Shown in pieces: positions 10,706-22,035 of a stretch of 64,000 bases of DNA. The position numbers were made by a program, and so were the translations under genes. Numbering within the stretch: the stretch's first letter is position 1; each line of letters opens with the position of its first letter. The notes under the pieces were generated by a model that ran no database searches, was not told the DNA's origin, and worked only from the letters and a program-made list of their open reading frames with translations. Location of the stretch: positions 4,676,001 through 4,740,000 of the forward strand of contig JAEOAD010000982.1 of assembly GCA_036365145.1 (NCBI GenBank), in the 5' to 3' direction. This stretch comes from Orientallactaga sibirica. Its lineage: Eukaryota > Chordata > Mammalia > Rodentia > Dipodidae.

Positions 10706-11438
10706 CAAAGGACAAAGGCCCTGTAAATCTGAAAGCATCAAAGGCAACTATATTCAACCCCTCAATACACCTTATTTGAAAATGGTAAAGCCAACCAAAA
10801 ATATGTAACCCATAACCTGCCCTGACATGGAAAGAGAGATTAGCACTTCCAATGCAGGCCTATGTACCTGTTTTTTTTTTTTTTTGGTCAGTCAGCCTCC
10901 TTACCTTTTGGAGTGGCTTCCAATCTTACCAGTGCTAAATGCCCACCTAGATCCCTCCATGTTGAGCTGGGGAGCTGGAGTTCTGTTCACCTGTGCTGGA
11001 TGTGCTGCCAGGGCCTGAATGCCAGATGTTTGCGCTTCTGATGGTTGAGGGATGGGAGAGTGCAGGAAGTCTGTAGTTGCTCACACAGTCCTGCCTGTAT
11101 CTCTTTCAGTAGCTCCTTAGTTGATCTCAGCAGTCTTTCCTTCAGATTTCTTGACTTTGCAAGGAGGCTGATGAGGTTAGAAAATCCCCTTGTTTGGTCT
11201 CTGCTGCTGCTGCTCAGTGCACCTGGAGGATCATGCCAGGTGCTGATGGTGCAGATCAGGACCACAAGCTCCTCAGTGGGATTCTGGCCGTTTTCCTCCT
11301 TTTGGGTGGATCTTGGTCTCTCCTGCTTCTCCACTGTGTCTAAGAATAACCTATTCTCCTTCACTTTTTAGAAGAGTGTATTTTGCTGTGGTTTTGCTTA
11401 CATCCCTCCTTAGGCTGATTTGGTGTGGCTCCTATGCT

Positions 11439-11446
11439 GCCATCTT
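11439..11446 (-). promoter_or_regulatory. YY1-like site at L1 5' end
   Basis: The minus strand reads AAGATGGC within the first ~20 bases of the L1. In other mammalian L1s this motif places the transcription start. Present activity is unlikely given the decay of the element. Confidence 0.6.
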
Positions 11447-11455
11447 ACCCAGAAG

Positions 11456-11930
11456 TCTCTCCAAAAAACTTTCTTAGTGACCTACTTTCTCCCACTAGGC
11501 TCAAGTTCCTAAGAGCCCATTTAGCTATGAGTTCATCAATGGTAAGCCATGGATGCCATCAGAACTTTCATGATCAAATCAGCTCTCAAGAGTACCACCA
11601 TCTACATAAGAAGCCTTTTATGTATGACACTTTAGTGGGCATATGTATCTAAACTATAAAGGTGTATCAGATACTAAAACTCATATTTTTCAGCAGAAAC
11701 TCCTCATAGACTGTATCAATATATAACTATAAATAAATGAGTAGCTATCCTAAAAGTAGAAAACAGATTATGTCTGTTAAGGTGTGGTTCTTATTATGGT
11801 AGAACTGTATACATTCTTGTTGCCAACCCAACTTTTCTTGCAACTTGCAAGTTCATACTTTGCAATTTACTGCCTGTAAAGTGTAAATTTTGAATGGTTA
11901 GTCTTGTTAAAAGTCAATCACAGGGCCTGG
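11456..11930. other. unique non-coding sequence
   Basis: The flank outside the 5' end of the L1. No repeat or gene recognised. Confidence 0.45.
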
Positions 11931-11931
11931 G

Positions 11932-12230
11932 GTTAGCAGTTAAAGGATTTTGCTAGCGAAGCCTTCTGGCTCAGGTTCAATTTCCCATAAACCACAAAAA
12001 CCTGGATACAAAGTAGTGTGTGCATTTGTGAATCCAACGCACATGCCTCTGACAAAAGGAGGCATTGTTAGTAGAATCTGAAGCTTTCAGCATTCAGTTG
12101 TAGGCTAGCAGTTAATTCATAGAGGTGAGAGACACTGTCTCAACGTAGAACACACACACCTCAAAGTTGTTCTCTGACCTTCACATGTGTGCGCGTGCAC
12201 ACACACACAGTAAATAAAATGAAAGTTTTG
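11932..12230 (+). mobile_element. B4 SINE, diverged
   Basis: An ID/tRNA-like head ('gcagttaaaggattttgc') leads to 'gagagacactgtctcaa' and then a CA-rich tail near 12190-12212, the order expected of forward B4. Similarity is weak in the middle. Confidence 0.55.
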
Positions 12231-13000
12231 AAACAAATCAATTACCATAGACCTGACAATAAAATGTAAAACAACATAGTTTAAAACTAAGTAAATAAAA
12301 TAAAAATTAAGCAATGAATTTTAAAGAGTTACTTATTCTACATGATTATTTCTTTCTGCAGTTTTTCTCTAACCCCTTCTCCGCCAAGTTTTGAGCTGCT
12401 GATCCATTTCCCCCGTCTTAATTCTACATGCTGTCATTGTGTTTGAAATGTCTACATGTTAAGTGTTTAAGTTTAGTTTTCCCTAAAGGTATTACCCATG
12501 GCATAACCCTTGTGGTTCTCAACGGTATGAAATACAGAACACTGCTCAGCTGAAATATCTTAAATCCAGTTGTTTGAGGGGGACAATATTAAGTATTAAT
12601 TTATATGTTATGATACCTAATGAAGGAATTATAGAATTATTAGAAACGAATGGGTTTCACAAGTTGGCATGAATCTCATAAGTATATCCATTATTTTAGA
12701 TCAAGTGAAAATAGTTGTATTCACTAGAAATGTAATATGTTATCACAAAATCTCAGCTATTAACTAGAACACAAGGAATTCATTTTTTTATTTATAAATT
12801 TCCCATTGTTCAAATGAGAATGTAGAATTGCTAGGCTTTTCCTAACAGCTGTAAAACAGATCAACTTCTTCACTAATTGCAGCTTCTTGCAGGTTACTTT
12901 TGATCCAGAAATCTTAGCTGTTCTGACCTAGTCTATTGTCCTGATGGTGTGCTGTCATAGCCCCAAAACACTGGGAAGATGGGGAGGATGTCTGGAGTTT
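12231..13000. other. unique AT-rich sequence
   Basis: No recognised repeat or gene. Confidence 0.45.
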
Positions 13001-13004
13001 GCTT

Positions 13005-13215
13005 GCTAGCTAGTCTAGCCAAATTGGTGAGGTGTAGTTTAGTGTCAGACCCTGTCTCAAAAAACCAAAACAAAAACAAGAACAAAAAACATGGAAAGTG
13101 AAGACACTCAATATCAACCTCTGGCCCTTACATTTACACAAGTGTGTGTTTTCTGCACAGTGCATGTACACACATACAAACTTGTATACACATGTGAACA
13201 CGCACACCATGCACA
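13005..13215 (+). mobile_element. B4 SINE, 3' half
   Basis: 'gctagctagtctagccaa', 'cagaccctgtctcaaaa' and 'atcaacctctggccctta' followed by a CA-rich stretch fit the 3' half of B4. The ID-like head is missing. Confidence 0.7.
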
Positions 13216-13412
13216 TGCAAAACAAACTATCATGAACAATAATATTCCTTTCAGAATACTTTTGTCTTATGCTGATTTTGTTTGGACATTCTCTATTCCC
13301 ATTCCAATCTCTTGGGATCTTTTTTTGATCTAAGTACTTGGACTCTAGTTTTCCAGTATGGTGTAAACTTGCCATACCAGTTCTTCCCAAAGGAAGTGGG
13401 TTGTATAACAGG

Positions 13413-13622
13413 CTTAGGACAATGAGTCTCAACATGACTCCCATCTGGAGCTGACAGTCCTTTCTTTATGGCAGGGCTGTCACGTGCATTGTACATCATT
13501 TAGTTGCATTTGTGATGACAGGAATAGCATGCCTCTCATCAGTGCCAATGAAAAGTGTGTGCAGTCATTGCCTAGCTACCCTGGGACACCATTGCTCCCA
13601 GTTGGGAACGACTGCCCTAGAT
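13413..13622 (-). mobile_element. MER5-like hAT-Charlie DNA transposon
   Basis: On the minus strand it begins with a terminal-repeat-like 'cagtcgttcccaactggg' and ends 'ttgagactcattg'. Internally 'tgtacaatgcacgtgacag' matches the MER5 landmark. An ancient mammalian-wide non-autonomous element. Confidence 0.75.
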
Positions 13623-13892
13623 GTATGTCCTCCTCATATTCTGACATGTTGTTAGCCCTAGTGTGGGAGACAGGGCAGATTTTATCAGAAGAATTTGCAG
13701 AAGTGGTGGACAAAGGGAACCTTCTGGCATAATTTTTATTTTTCAGTTAAAACTCTCTGTAGTTGTTACTGCAGATAGCCTTCTAGACTTTTTGAACTCT
13801 AGCTGGTTAGGTACTTGAAATTAGTCTTTCTCAAGGTTTTGCAACAAAAAGTATTTGTATTTGAATAATATATGTCCCTTACTCAAACATAT

Positions 13893-13922
<30 letters not shown>
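13893..13922. repeat. (TG)n microsatellite
   Basis: A perfect TG run of about 30 bases at the edge of a SINE-head fragment. Confidence 0.95.
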
Positions 13923-13923
<1 letters not shown>

Positions 13924-14012
13924 GCTTTAAGTGAGTCCTGGGTAATCAAATCTGGGCTGTTAGGCTTTGTAAGCAAGTGCCTTTAACCACTGAACAATCT
14001 CCAAGCCTTGAG
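13923..14012 (-). mobile_element. SINE head fragment (B4 or B2-like)
   Basis: The reversed tRNA-like head ('ggctttgtaagcaagtgcc', 'ccactgaacaatctcc') is present without its body. The adjoining TG run suggests a B4 remnant. Confidence 0.6.
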
Positions 14013-14015
14013 AAT

Positions 14016-14224
14016 ATTTCTTTATTTTATTTTTATTTATTTATGAGAAAGAGAGAGCAGAGGGAAGGAGAGAATGAGAATATGAGGGCATTTAGCTACT
14101 TCAGATGAACTCCAAATTCATGTGCCACAATGTGTATCTGGCTTACATGGGTACTGGGGAATGGAACCTGGGTCCTTAGGCTTCATGGGTAAGCGTCTTA
14201 ACTGCTAAGGCATCTTTTCAGCCC
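14016..14224 (-). mobile_element. B2-like tRNA SINE
   Basis: A reversed element: AT tail, 'gagaaagagagagcag', body with 'atgtgccacaatgtgtatc', and head ending 'ttttcagcccc'. Moderately diverged short form. Confidence 0.85.
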
Positions 14225-14540
14225 CCTGAAAATACTTTTAAAGAAGATAACTGTACTGTGATTAGAATGTGTACCTTTATCCTTTTCTTGGCGATATTGT
14301 TGAAAATTCAAGGGCATTTCCCCCCTCTATTATTGTATTTCATCACTTACTGTCATTGAATTACTTTGCTTTGTATAATATTTTTTATTCTGTATATGGG
14401 AAACCTAGTTATATCTGAAAATATTCCTTATAATTGTGAATGTGTATTTTTACTATTATATGGAATAAAATATTTCTAATTATTCCAAACATTTTTTCTA
14501 CAATCGTTTAAATATTTCATTAACTTATAGGGCATTTTAA
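14225..14540. other. AT-rich unique sequence
   Basis: No recognised element. Confidence 0.4.
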
Positions 14541-14544
14541 TTTG

Positions 14545-14945
14545 TGTGTATATGTGTAGTATGTGTTGTATGTGGTGTGTGTGGTATATGTGTAGTGTAT
14601 GCGTGTGTGTGTGTGTATGCATATGCCCTACGCTCACATGTGCAGATGTAAGAGGAGAACATCAGGTGTCTTACTGCTCTTTTACTCTTATTTCTTTGAG
14701 ATAGAGTCTCTCACTGAGCCAGAATCTGCCATTTTAGGCCAGATTGGCTGACCAGCGAGACCCATTCAACTTGATTGGCAAGCTTTGGTGATTATTCTGT
14801 CTACACTCCCCACAGGACAGGGGTTATAGGCATGCATGGACACACCCAGAATTTTACTGGGATTTGGGAATTGAATTCATGCCATCTCAGGCTCTCATGC
14901 TTATGTGGCAAACTCTATTATGCATTGAGTCATTTCCCCAGCCCC
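14545..14945 (-). mobile_element. B4 SINE with TG-rich end
   Basis: A reversed B4: TG-rich stretch, 'aacatcaggtgtcttactg', 'tttgagatagagtctctcac', 'ttggctgaccagcgagaccc' and ID-like head 'gagtcatttccccagcccc'. All landmarks occur in order. Confidence 0.85.
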
Positions 14946-14999
14946 AGTGCATAGGGCATTTAATCTATGCTATAGCCCATTAAAGAAATCTGAAATATT

Positions 15000-15310
15000 C
15001 TTTCTTTTGCATATGTACGTGTATGGTGTCCATGCATGTATGCATGTTCACATGTGTGTGCCCATACATATGGAGGCTAGAGGACAGTATTGGGATTATC
15101 TTGAGGAACACTATCTACTTCTTTTTGAGAAAGGGACTCTCTCTGGCCTGGAACTCACAGAGTCAGCTAGAATAGCTAGCCAAGGAGCCACAGCCACCCT
15201 AGAGCTAGGATTATAGGCATGTACCACCACATCTGGCATTTTATGTAGATCCTGGAGTTTGAACTGAAGTCTTCATGTTTATGAGGTAAGAACTTTTTTC
15301 CCCAAGCTCT
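15000..15310 (-). mobile_element. B4 SINE
   Basis: A second reversed B4 directly follows: 'ggaggctagaggacagtatt', 'tctggcctggaactcacag', 'accaccacatctggc' and a diverged head near 15290-15310. Confidence 0.85.
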
Positions 15311-15432
15311 TTTCTGTTCTCCACCCAAGGAAGGTGATCGCTCTACCTGCTCTTAAACTGGCCATAATTACAGCCTCTTCTCTCTCCTTGGGTCTGAGTT
15401 TGAGGGGATCCTGGTTTTATTCTGGGCCTTCA

Positions 15433-15600
15433 TCAGTGGTTCTCAAACTTCCTTATACCAGTGTAGTTGTTAGCACTTGGTTGATTTCTAATTTAGAGAT
15501 TTGCAGTCAGCCATCAGGCAATGGTCTATATTCAGAGTGCATTAAAGTTCTTCAAGTTGATGATAGTGTATGGCCAGAATTTAAAACATTACTACATGTT
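15433..15600 (+). mobile_element. possible hAT-Charlie-type DNA transposon fragment
   Basis: It opens with 'cagtggttctcaaactt', a terminal-repeat-like sequence common to several hAT-Charlie families. The matching right end is not evident, so the call is weak. Confidence 0.35.
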
Positions 15601-15701
15601 ATATACAGAGTTCTCTTCGATCTTGGCATAAAGATAAACTCTATCATATGTAAAATGTGTGTGTGAAAGAGACAGAGTGGAAGTGTATATGGGAGACATC
15701 G

Positions 15702-16266
15702 TGTGTAGCAGATTGCTCAGTTTTGAAGAGTGAGAAGAGGCTCTGGGAATTCAGGAAGTTAAGTTCTTAGAGACCTGAATCTTAAAGGTCACAAAACCAC
15801 TCCCCAAGTTTATATTAGGGAGAAACTGAAACATACCTTTCTGGGGTGGGGGAGGAAGTTCCAGAGAGTCAGGAAGTCAAAAAGTCTGGGAAAGGGTTGC
15901 AAGAGCCCACCCTAAGGCTATATAAAGGGTAAACAGCTGGACTTTCTGATGGTGCTGCCTGTAAGAGGTAGGTGTAGTGTGCTTCAGAGATGCAGCTTCT
16001 GTGTGTTGTCACCTTTGCAGAGGTGGGCATTCTGGTGATGCAGCTGCTTTTGGGTTGATGGGATGAGACTTCTTGTGGTACAGCTGTGTTTAGTCATCTG
16101 TTGCTCCTATAAGCAACACCTCTCCCTGCTCTTTATGTAACCCTAATAAATTCATTGCTTCACCAAAATGGGTTTTTGTGTCACCATCCTTTGTTCTGTC
16201 ATCTGTGCTCTAGGTGGGGGAAAAGATGTGTGTTTGCTTCACCTGGGGAAAAGATTTCCTGAGACA
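15702..16266 (+). mobile_element. solo LTR, family shared with 25046-25474
   Basis: It has the layout of a retroviral LTR: TG start, TATA box at 15919-15926, polyadenylation signal AATAAA at 16145-16150 and CA end. It shares 'cagagatgcagcttctgtg', a 'gcagctgc' block and the region around the poly(A) site with the LTR at 25.05 kb. No TSD was found. No internal retroviral sequence flanks it. Confidence 0.65.
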
Positions 16267-16309
16267 AATATCAAATAGCAACTCTCCTGAGAAATTTTAA
16301 CTTTAAAGA

Positions 16310-16645
16310 TTCTGGGACTAGTGAGATGTTTCACCTAGTAAATAGCTTGGCACAAGTATGAGGACCTGGATGTGGACCCACAAAAGGCTTGTAAATGTCA
16401 GGCAGTTTTGGTAGTTTTCTCAGTTCTAGAAAGACAAAGACAAGAGAATGCCTAGGACAAACAGGCTAGCTGATTTATCTGAAGCAATGAGCTGTAGGTT
16501 CAGTAATAGTCCCTGACTCAATAAATAAGATGGAAAGCAATTGAGGAAGACATTGAATTCTGGCCTTCATGTATGTATGCACATCACATACATATGTACC
16601 ACTCACATATGAACACACACACACACAAACACACACACCAATCTA
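16310..16645 (+). mobile_element. B4 SINE
   Basis: A forward B4: ID-like head with 'tatgaggacctggatg', 'gactcaataaataagatgg', 'aattgaggaagacattg' and CA-rich tail to about 16640. Confidence 0.75.
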
Positions 16646-16969
16646 TTTGTTCCTTTCAAGAAACATATCTTTTTAATTCTTGAAGAAAAAAAATCCCTGG
16701 GCTGGTCAGTAGGTCAGACTCTTTTTCTCTGCCCATTTTGCTCTGTCTCAATGCTTTGCATTTAGCAGCAATAGGTTAACAGCTTGCCCCAGGCTGCTGG
16801 ATGCCGCTGTCTGCTTTAGGATGGCTAGGCATATGGATATGCACACCGAAGGACCAAAATAAACAGCACATTGCTAGAGTTTGCAAAGTACTACCTTTAT
16901 AATGCTGTCTTATGCACTCTGCACCAGACAAGGCATGTCTTGGTCAAGAGTACATTTATCACCATCATC

Positions 16970-17284
16970 ATCATCATTTGTGTGTGGGAGGGTATATGGG
17001 TGCACGCATGCCACAGCATGCCTATGGAAGTCAGAGGAGAAAATCACAGTGTTGGTGGTCTTCTTCTGCCTTGTTTGAGTGTTTGCGTCTTACTGTTTGC
17101 CGCTGGGAAGGCCAGACTAGCTGTCCCTCAAGCTTGGGGGATTCTTATGACTCCACCTCCTATAGGCACATTGGAATTGTATGTGCCACATATCCGGTGT
17201 TTAATAGGGGTGATGAGAATGTGAACTTCAGTCTGCAGGTTTTTAGTGCAAGCACCTATTACCACTGAGCCATCTCTCCAGCCC
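16970..17284 (-). mobile_element. B4 SINE, diverged
   Basis: A reversed B4 with TG-rich start, 'tatggaagtcagaggag', and the head complement 'accactgagccatctctcc' followed by 'agccc'. Confidence 0.7.
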
Positions 17285-17355
17285 ATAATGGATGCATTTA
17301 TATGAACCAGGTAAACTAAGTGTCACGAAATTTAGTGTCAAAAATGGAATTACTA

Positions 17356-17584
17356 TGGCTGGAGAGATGGTTCAGTGGTTAAAGCGCTTGCCTGCAAATG
17401 CTAGCTATTCAAATTGGATTCCCCATTACCCACATAAAGCCAGATGCACAAAGTGACACATGTATCTGGAGTATGTTTGCAGTGGCTGGAGACCCTGGCA
17501 CACCCATTCTGTGTCTCTCTCCTCTCTCTCTTTCTCTCTCTCTCTCTCTGCTTGAAAATAAATGAATAAATATTTTTGAAGAAA
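17356..17584 (+). mobile_element. B2-like tRNA SINE
   Basis: Head 'ggctggagagatggttcag', short-form body, CT-rich tract and AAAT tail. The perfect 10-bp TSD 'ggaattacta' lies at 17346-17355 and 17585-17594. Confidence 0.94.
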
Positions 17585-17768
17585 GGAATTACTAGAAGAA
17601 AGAATTGTTTTAGAAAGACGGTGGACTTGCCCAAGGTAGTATATTTGTAGCAGATTTTTGCGAGGTAGTATTTTCATGAAATGCAAGTGGAACATACAGG
17701 AGTGGTCAGGATGGTTTCACGGGACTGAAATCCGAGATGCTTACATATGACGTTGGCAGCTGAGAGTA

Positions 17769-17812
17769 GGAGCACTAAGCAGGCCTGATCTCGCTTAGCT
17801 TCCACAATCATG
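17769..17812 (-). pseudogene. possible 5S rRNA pseudogene fragment
   Basis: The minus strand reads 'ggaagctaagcgagatcagg' and continues 'cctgcttagtgct', which lines up with the internal-promoter part of vertebrate 5S rRNA with several substitutions. Only about 40 bases align, so chance similarity is possible. Confidence 0.35.
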
Positions 17813-18006
17813 AAATGAGGCTTGTTTCATGGGGGAAGAATATAGATAGGACTGTTCTCTCTTTTTTGACACCTCCATGAAGGTGCCAGTGTGCCAGGCT
17901 TCTGCCACCTGATCATCTAAGGGTAATGAGCGATAAGGGTACTGTTCTGCTCATAGGTTGTTCTGTGTTGTCCTTTCTCTGCTTGGACCAAAAGTGTTGA
18001 TATAAA

Positions 18007-18158
18007 GTCTGGCGTGGTGGTGCATGCCTTTAATCCCAACACTCAGGAGGCAGAGGTAGGAAGATTGCTGTGAGTTCAAGGCCACCCTAAGACTACATAG
18101 TGAATTCCAGGTCAGCCTGGGCTAGAGTGAGACCCTACCTCAAAAAAACAACAACAAA
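18007..18158 (+). mobile_element. B1 SINE
   Basis: Forward B1 with A-rich tail. The TSD 'aaagtgttgatataaa' at 17991-18006 recurs as 'aaagtgttgacacaaa' at 18159-18174, two mismatches in 16. Confidence 0.92.
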
Positions 18159-18444
18159 AAAGTGTTGACACAAATACCATTTCAAAACCCCTTACTCCCT
18201 CTGTGCTTGTAGACACAGCCACTGTACCCTGAGTACATGGTCCTCATATCTAAATATCACTGTAGACTGTAAGACACAGGAGCTTATGGGAGCTATATGG
18301 ATTTAGTTGTTACTCATTAAAGTGCTGTGGACCACCAACTTTCCTGATAGCAACTTTTGCTGGTGCATGCATAGGAATAAATACTGATGGATTGATCTAT
18401 CAATCTATCTTTTTGAAGAGAAGGCTATTTTATATATTTTTGGC

Positions 18445-18527
18445 AATTTTTCATGGGTCCTGGGTATTGGACTCAAGTCATCATGCTTGTGAGGCAGGTG
18501 CTCTACCGATTAAGCTAAGGTTACTTA
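18445..18527 (-). mobile_element. ID/B4 head fragment
   Basis: 'gggtcctgggtattggactc', 'catgcttgtgaggcaggtgc' and 'taccgattaagc' are the reversed tRNA-like head of B4. Confidence 0.6.
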
Positions 18528-18612
18528 AGTAGCCACTTGTCTACCAGGAGTTCAAAATTAAATGGGATATTGCTTTCCCTTTGGCTAGCTAGCAGGATGC
18601 AAAGATAGGTTT

Positions 18613-18887
18613 TTTGTTTTGTTTTGTTTTGTTTTTTAACTTTTTTGGAGAGAGACACAGAGAGAGACAGAGAGAGAGTGAGAGGAAGACAGATAGAGAA
18701 TGGGCGCGCCAGCAGCTTTTCAGCCACTGTGAACGAAATCCAGATGTGTGTGCCAACTTGTGGGCAAGTGCAGCATTGCGTCCTTGCGTCACTTTGCATC
18801 TGGCTAAATGTGGGACCTGGAGATTGGAACCGACTTTCTTAGGCTTAGCAGGTAGGTGCCTTAACCGCTAAGCCAACTCTCCAGCCC
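18613..18887 (-). mobile_element. B2-like tRNA SINE, long form
   Basis: A reversed long-form element with T-rich tail, GA tract, 'tgtgggcaagtgcagcattg' and head 'ccgctaagccaactctcc'. The TSD is approximately 'aagataggttt'. The CTCF-like core of this subfamily is mutated here ('ccaacttgtggg'). Confidence 0.93.
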
Positions 18888-19077
18888 GAAGATATGTTTT
18901 GTTGTTGCCCTTGGGGAGAAGGTTATAATATCAATGTACAGAGGACAGGGATGACACTAAAAAGATCTTCCCAGCAAAATGTATCCAGCTCCAAAAGTTA
19001 ATAGTGCTGTATCTTCAGGTCATTTTATATTCTGTAATACTCTCCACTTTTCCTGAGGGTTTTGGAAAACTGTTCTT

Positions 19078-19302
19078 TTTTTATTTTTATTTTTGAGATA
19101 GATAGAGAGAGACAGAAAGAGAGAGAGAGTGAAAGAGAGAGAGAATGGGCATGTCAGGGCCTTTCAGCCATTGTAAACGAACTCCAGACACATGTGCCTC
19201 CTTGTGTGCATGTGCATGTATGATGTTGCAGGTTTGCGTCACTTTTGCATCTGGCTATGTGAGACCTGGAGACCTTGACCAATAAGCCATCTCTCCAGCC
19301 CA
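19078..19302 (-). mobile_element. B2-like tRNA SINE
   Basis: A reversed element with the perfect 13-bp TSD 'gaaaactgttctt' at 19065-19077 and 19303-19315. The head is shortened near 19270-19290. Confidence 0.93.
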
Positions 19303-19315
19303 GAAAACTGTTCTT

Positions 19316-21184
19316 AATTGGTTACTTATGATGTTTTCAAGAGTCAATTGTTTCATCTGAATTCAACCTTCTCTATTTCATTGTTTATTTTCTCTTTCCT
19401 GACATTCATCATTGGCCCCAGATTTAAGTGGGAGAAAATGTGACAAAGTTCACAACTTACCGTGGGTCACTGACCACCAATATAAAGCTCAGGGCCTAGC
19501 AATTATCAATTTAGTTTGTAGAAACAGCTCTTTGTATTGATGGGGGCTGTGTTTATTTTATTTAATTACTTTGGAATGTATAAACCTGGTACCGTTCGTA
19601 TGCCTCATAGGTCTATTTTCTTTCACTTTGTGAAATACAATTAGAAGTTGATACTTGAGCCTTTCAGAACTCCCTAGTTTGTGGACAGTTGATGCTCTCT
19701 TTTCTTTAAGAAGAGTAGCTCTTCAAATTTTGTTGTAAGATTAACTAGGGAAGAAAGAATGTCTTAATGTAGAATATTTTCACGTTGCTTATTGCACTTT
19801 ATAAACCACGAAAATGCATTATGAGAGGAGATAGATATACATTGAATGTGCAACTTGTTTTGTTAATGTGATCACTTTAAGCTTCCTCATCAATTATGAA
19901 GGCAGCATTTGCCTTGCAGCAGTGATGCATTGGATTGGTTTCCAAAATATTCCTTTCCAACTTAGGATGCCTCCAAGACAAATATAGATACCTGAATTTG
20001 CATGTGAAAAGCTGCTAATGAATGGATGGCTACCCTTTGGATCTTGCAACACTGTCCATGTCCAGAAGATCGAGCTGCTTTATACAGCACATCAGTAAAG
20101 AGTGCTAGTTCCCTGCTCCCTGCTTTCCCAGCATCCCACTAGCTGATCACTGGGAACTCATCTGCATGTAGAAGAGATAGGTGCATTATTATCTTTAGAA
20201 ATTTTATCACATATTTAATTAGGGGTCATGATTTCTTTGTGAATGAACAAGTCCATCTGTAATTTTATCCTGTTGACATTTAGAACCAAAAACTAGTATG
20301 AAATATTTATCAGTCGTAACTGCCCTGACTGATTTTGAATGATTCGGCAACTCCTGTGGGGGGGCCCTTGCTGATACCTGAAGATGTTTGAGATTCCAGT
20401 GAAAAACTCATAACCTGAGTAGCTAGGAAACACGAGAAAGTTAATTTTAGCCTACTACATCTGTTTGTTATCTGCAAGACACTCCTTGGATCAATCCAGT
20501 GAGTAATTAAATAACCACATTGAGCAAGCACAGAGACTTAGGGAGACTTCCAACTGTCACAGTACTGATGTAGCCTAATTAGTGAGGAACTAAGGAGGCA
20601 CAAAGGACAGTGTTGGGGTGGGCAGGGTTAGAAGCATATACTAACTTATTTGAGTTTACTGTTTAAGAACAACATGTGCTGTTTTCATAAGCTTAGAAAT
20701 GAAAAGTTTCCTCCTACAACTATCTGGAATAATTGTAGGAAAAATTGATTCCTCTTTTTCAGTGGAGTGAATAAAAATGTGGTTAGGGAAGCAGACGGCA
20801 CAAAGTTAGACAAGGGTGCAGTAGAGAAATGTAACACTAATTCAGATTACTTACTTTGATATTTCAGTCCCAGTCTAGACCTGGGCTGTACTTTGCCACT
20901 ACTCATAAAGTAACTGATTTGTATCTATGTCTCATTCTAGTGGTATCTTGCTGAGAGGTTAATGACTTGCCTTTGGGTCTGGAAGACCATTAAATTTGCC
21001 CCATGCTGGTTATAAAACCAGGCTGCACTCTTAGCTCACAGGAGGCCATCAGCTGTGTAGGAGGCCATCTGCTATACCTTGAAGATGAATTTTGGAAATA
21101 AAATTCAGATTTTTCATTCCAAACCAAATGAAGAAAATGAATTAACTGATCAAAGGTAAAGTTAGAACCAGAGAAAGCCGGCTT
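19316..21184. other. unique non-coding sequence, about 1.9 kb
   Basis: One of the longest stretches in the window with no recognised repeat. No exon-like frame or RNA gene was identified. A candidate place to look for conserved non-coding sequence. Confidence 0.5.
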
Positions 21185-22035
21185 CATTCACCCCTCCATC
21201 TATTCATCAAGCTACACATCTATTCACCCATTTTGGCATCAATCTACCCGCCTACTCACTCCCTTTCACCTATCTGTCCATTCACTTACCTGGTGATCTG
21301 TCTACCCATCCTTCCATGTGATGGGTAAGGGAATAGGGGATATGATGGATAAGGAAATGTTACCTTTGGTATGCAGGATGATACCAGGCCATCTGCTTGA
21401 GTGAGATAACCACTGTTTTTTTTTCCTCTCTGCTTTTGTAAGTAGGCTTGGCTTGTTAACAAATGGCAATGTGACCTTTGTCACATAGACTTGTTTAGCA
21501 ATGTGACGTGAACTTGTGGGTTTGTGTTTATAACCCCTGACCAGATGGAACTCAGGGAGGCACTCTTGAGTTCCCGGCCCTAAGCGTAGTCCTGGCCAGA
21601 AATAAATGCCTCTATTTTAATAATATCATATTTGTGTCAGACTGGTAAATCTCTGAGTGACCCCAGACCCATTACATCCACATATCAACTCAAATATCCA
21701 TACATATCTCTCTAGTTCTGTGTATCCATCTATCCACTCATTTATCCATCCTCCTGTGCTTCCCTCCATTCACCCATCTACTCACTCTTCTATTTATATT
21801 ACCTATCCATCTACCATCTATCCATGCACCCATTGTTCCATTCATCAAGTCACTCATCCATTTATCATCTTACCATTTGTGTATACCATCTATCCATTTG
21901 TCCATCCATCCACCAGCTTACTCTTCTCCCTCCTCATCCATTCATCCATCAATCCATCAATTCCCTATCCATTCACCTTATTATCCATCCATCCATCCAT
22001 CCATCCATCCATCCATCCTTTCATTCATAATTACA
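21185..22035. repeat. (CCAT)n degenerate tetranucleotide array, split by an LTR
   Basis: Degenerate CCAT/ATCC units run 21185-21316 and 21677-22035, ending in about nine perfect units at 21983-22018. The interruption at 21317-21676 is an LTR. Open frames rich in H, P, S and I over this region are artefacts of the repeat. Confidence 0.85.
21317..21676 (+). mobile_element. solo LTR inside tetranucleotide array
   Basis: It starts 'tgtgatgggtaagg', has AATAAA at 21601-21606 and ends '...cccattaca'. The 4-bp flank 'tcca' is on both sides (21313-21316 and 21677-21680), which would fit a gammaretrovirus-type LTR but is also the repeat unit, so it is not independent evidence. Confidence 0.6.

Larger units (their letters stand above)
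3410..11455 (-). mobile_element. near full-length old L1 (LINE-1) carrying nested insertions
   Basis: Read on the minus strand the order is 5' UTR, ORF1, ORF2, 3' UTR, so this copy reached the genome essentially full length. Later elements inside it are at 5069-5330, 5496-6059, 6375-6631, 7380-7548, 7598-7761, 7774-7859 and about 10590-10705. Removing them leaves about 6.5 kb, normal for a rodent L1. Both reading frames are destroyed by frameshifts, stops, an internal deletion and lost catalytic residues. The 3' end is odd: similarity to the L1 3' UTR at 43-44 kb stops near 3410, no poly(A) follows, and about 0.7 kb of terminal UTR present in that copy is missing. Confidence 0.92.
10231..11455 (-). 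promoter_or_regulatory. L1 5' UTR / internal promoter region, decayed
   Basis: It lies upstream of ORF1 on the minus strand and is GC-richer than its flanks between about 10900 and 11450. At its far end the minus strand has AAGATGGC (11439-11446), the YY1-type motif typical of the first bases of L1 elements. A B1 and a T-run near 10870 interrupt it, and 10400-10590 could instead be unrelated filler. Confidence 0.6.

Noticed and set aside
10987..11371. Overlapping frames of 108-125 codons on opposite strands
   Set aside because: They sit in the 5' UTR of the L1, upstream of ORF1, and match no known domain.
16871..17268. Three overlapping frames of 65-118 codons
   Set aside because: They overlap a diverged B4 SINE and its TG-rich end.
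21824..22018. Regular spacing suggestive of a CRISPR array
   Set aside because: The units are 4 bp with no spacers; it is a microsatellite in eukaryotic DNA.
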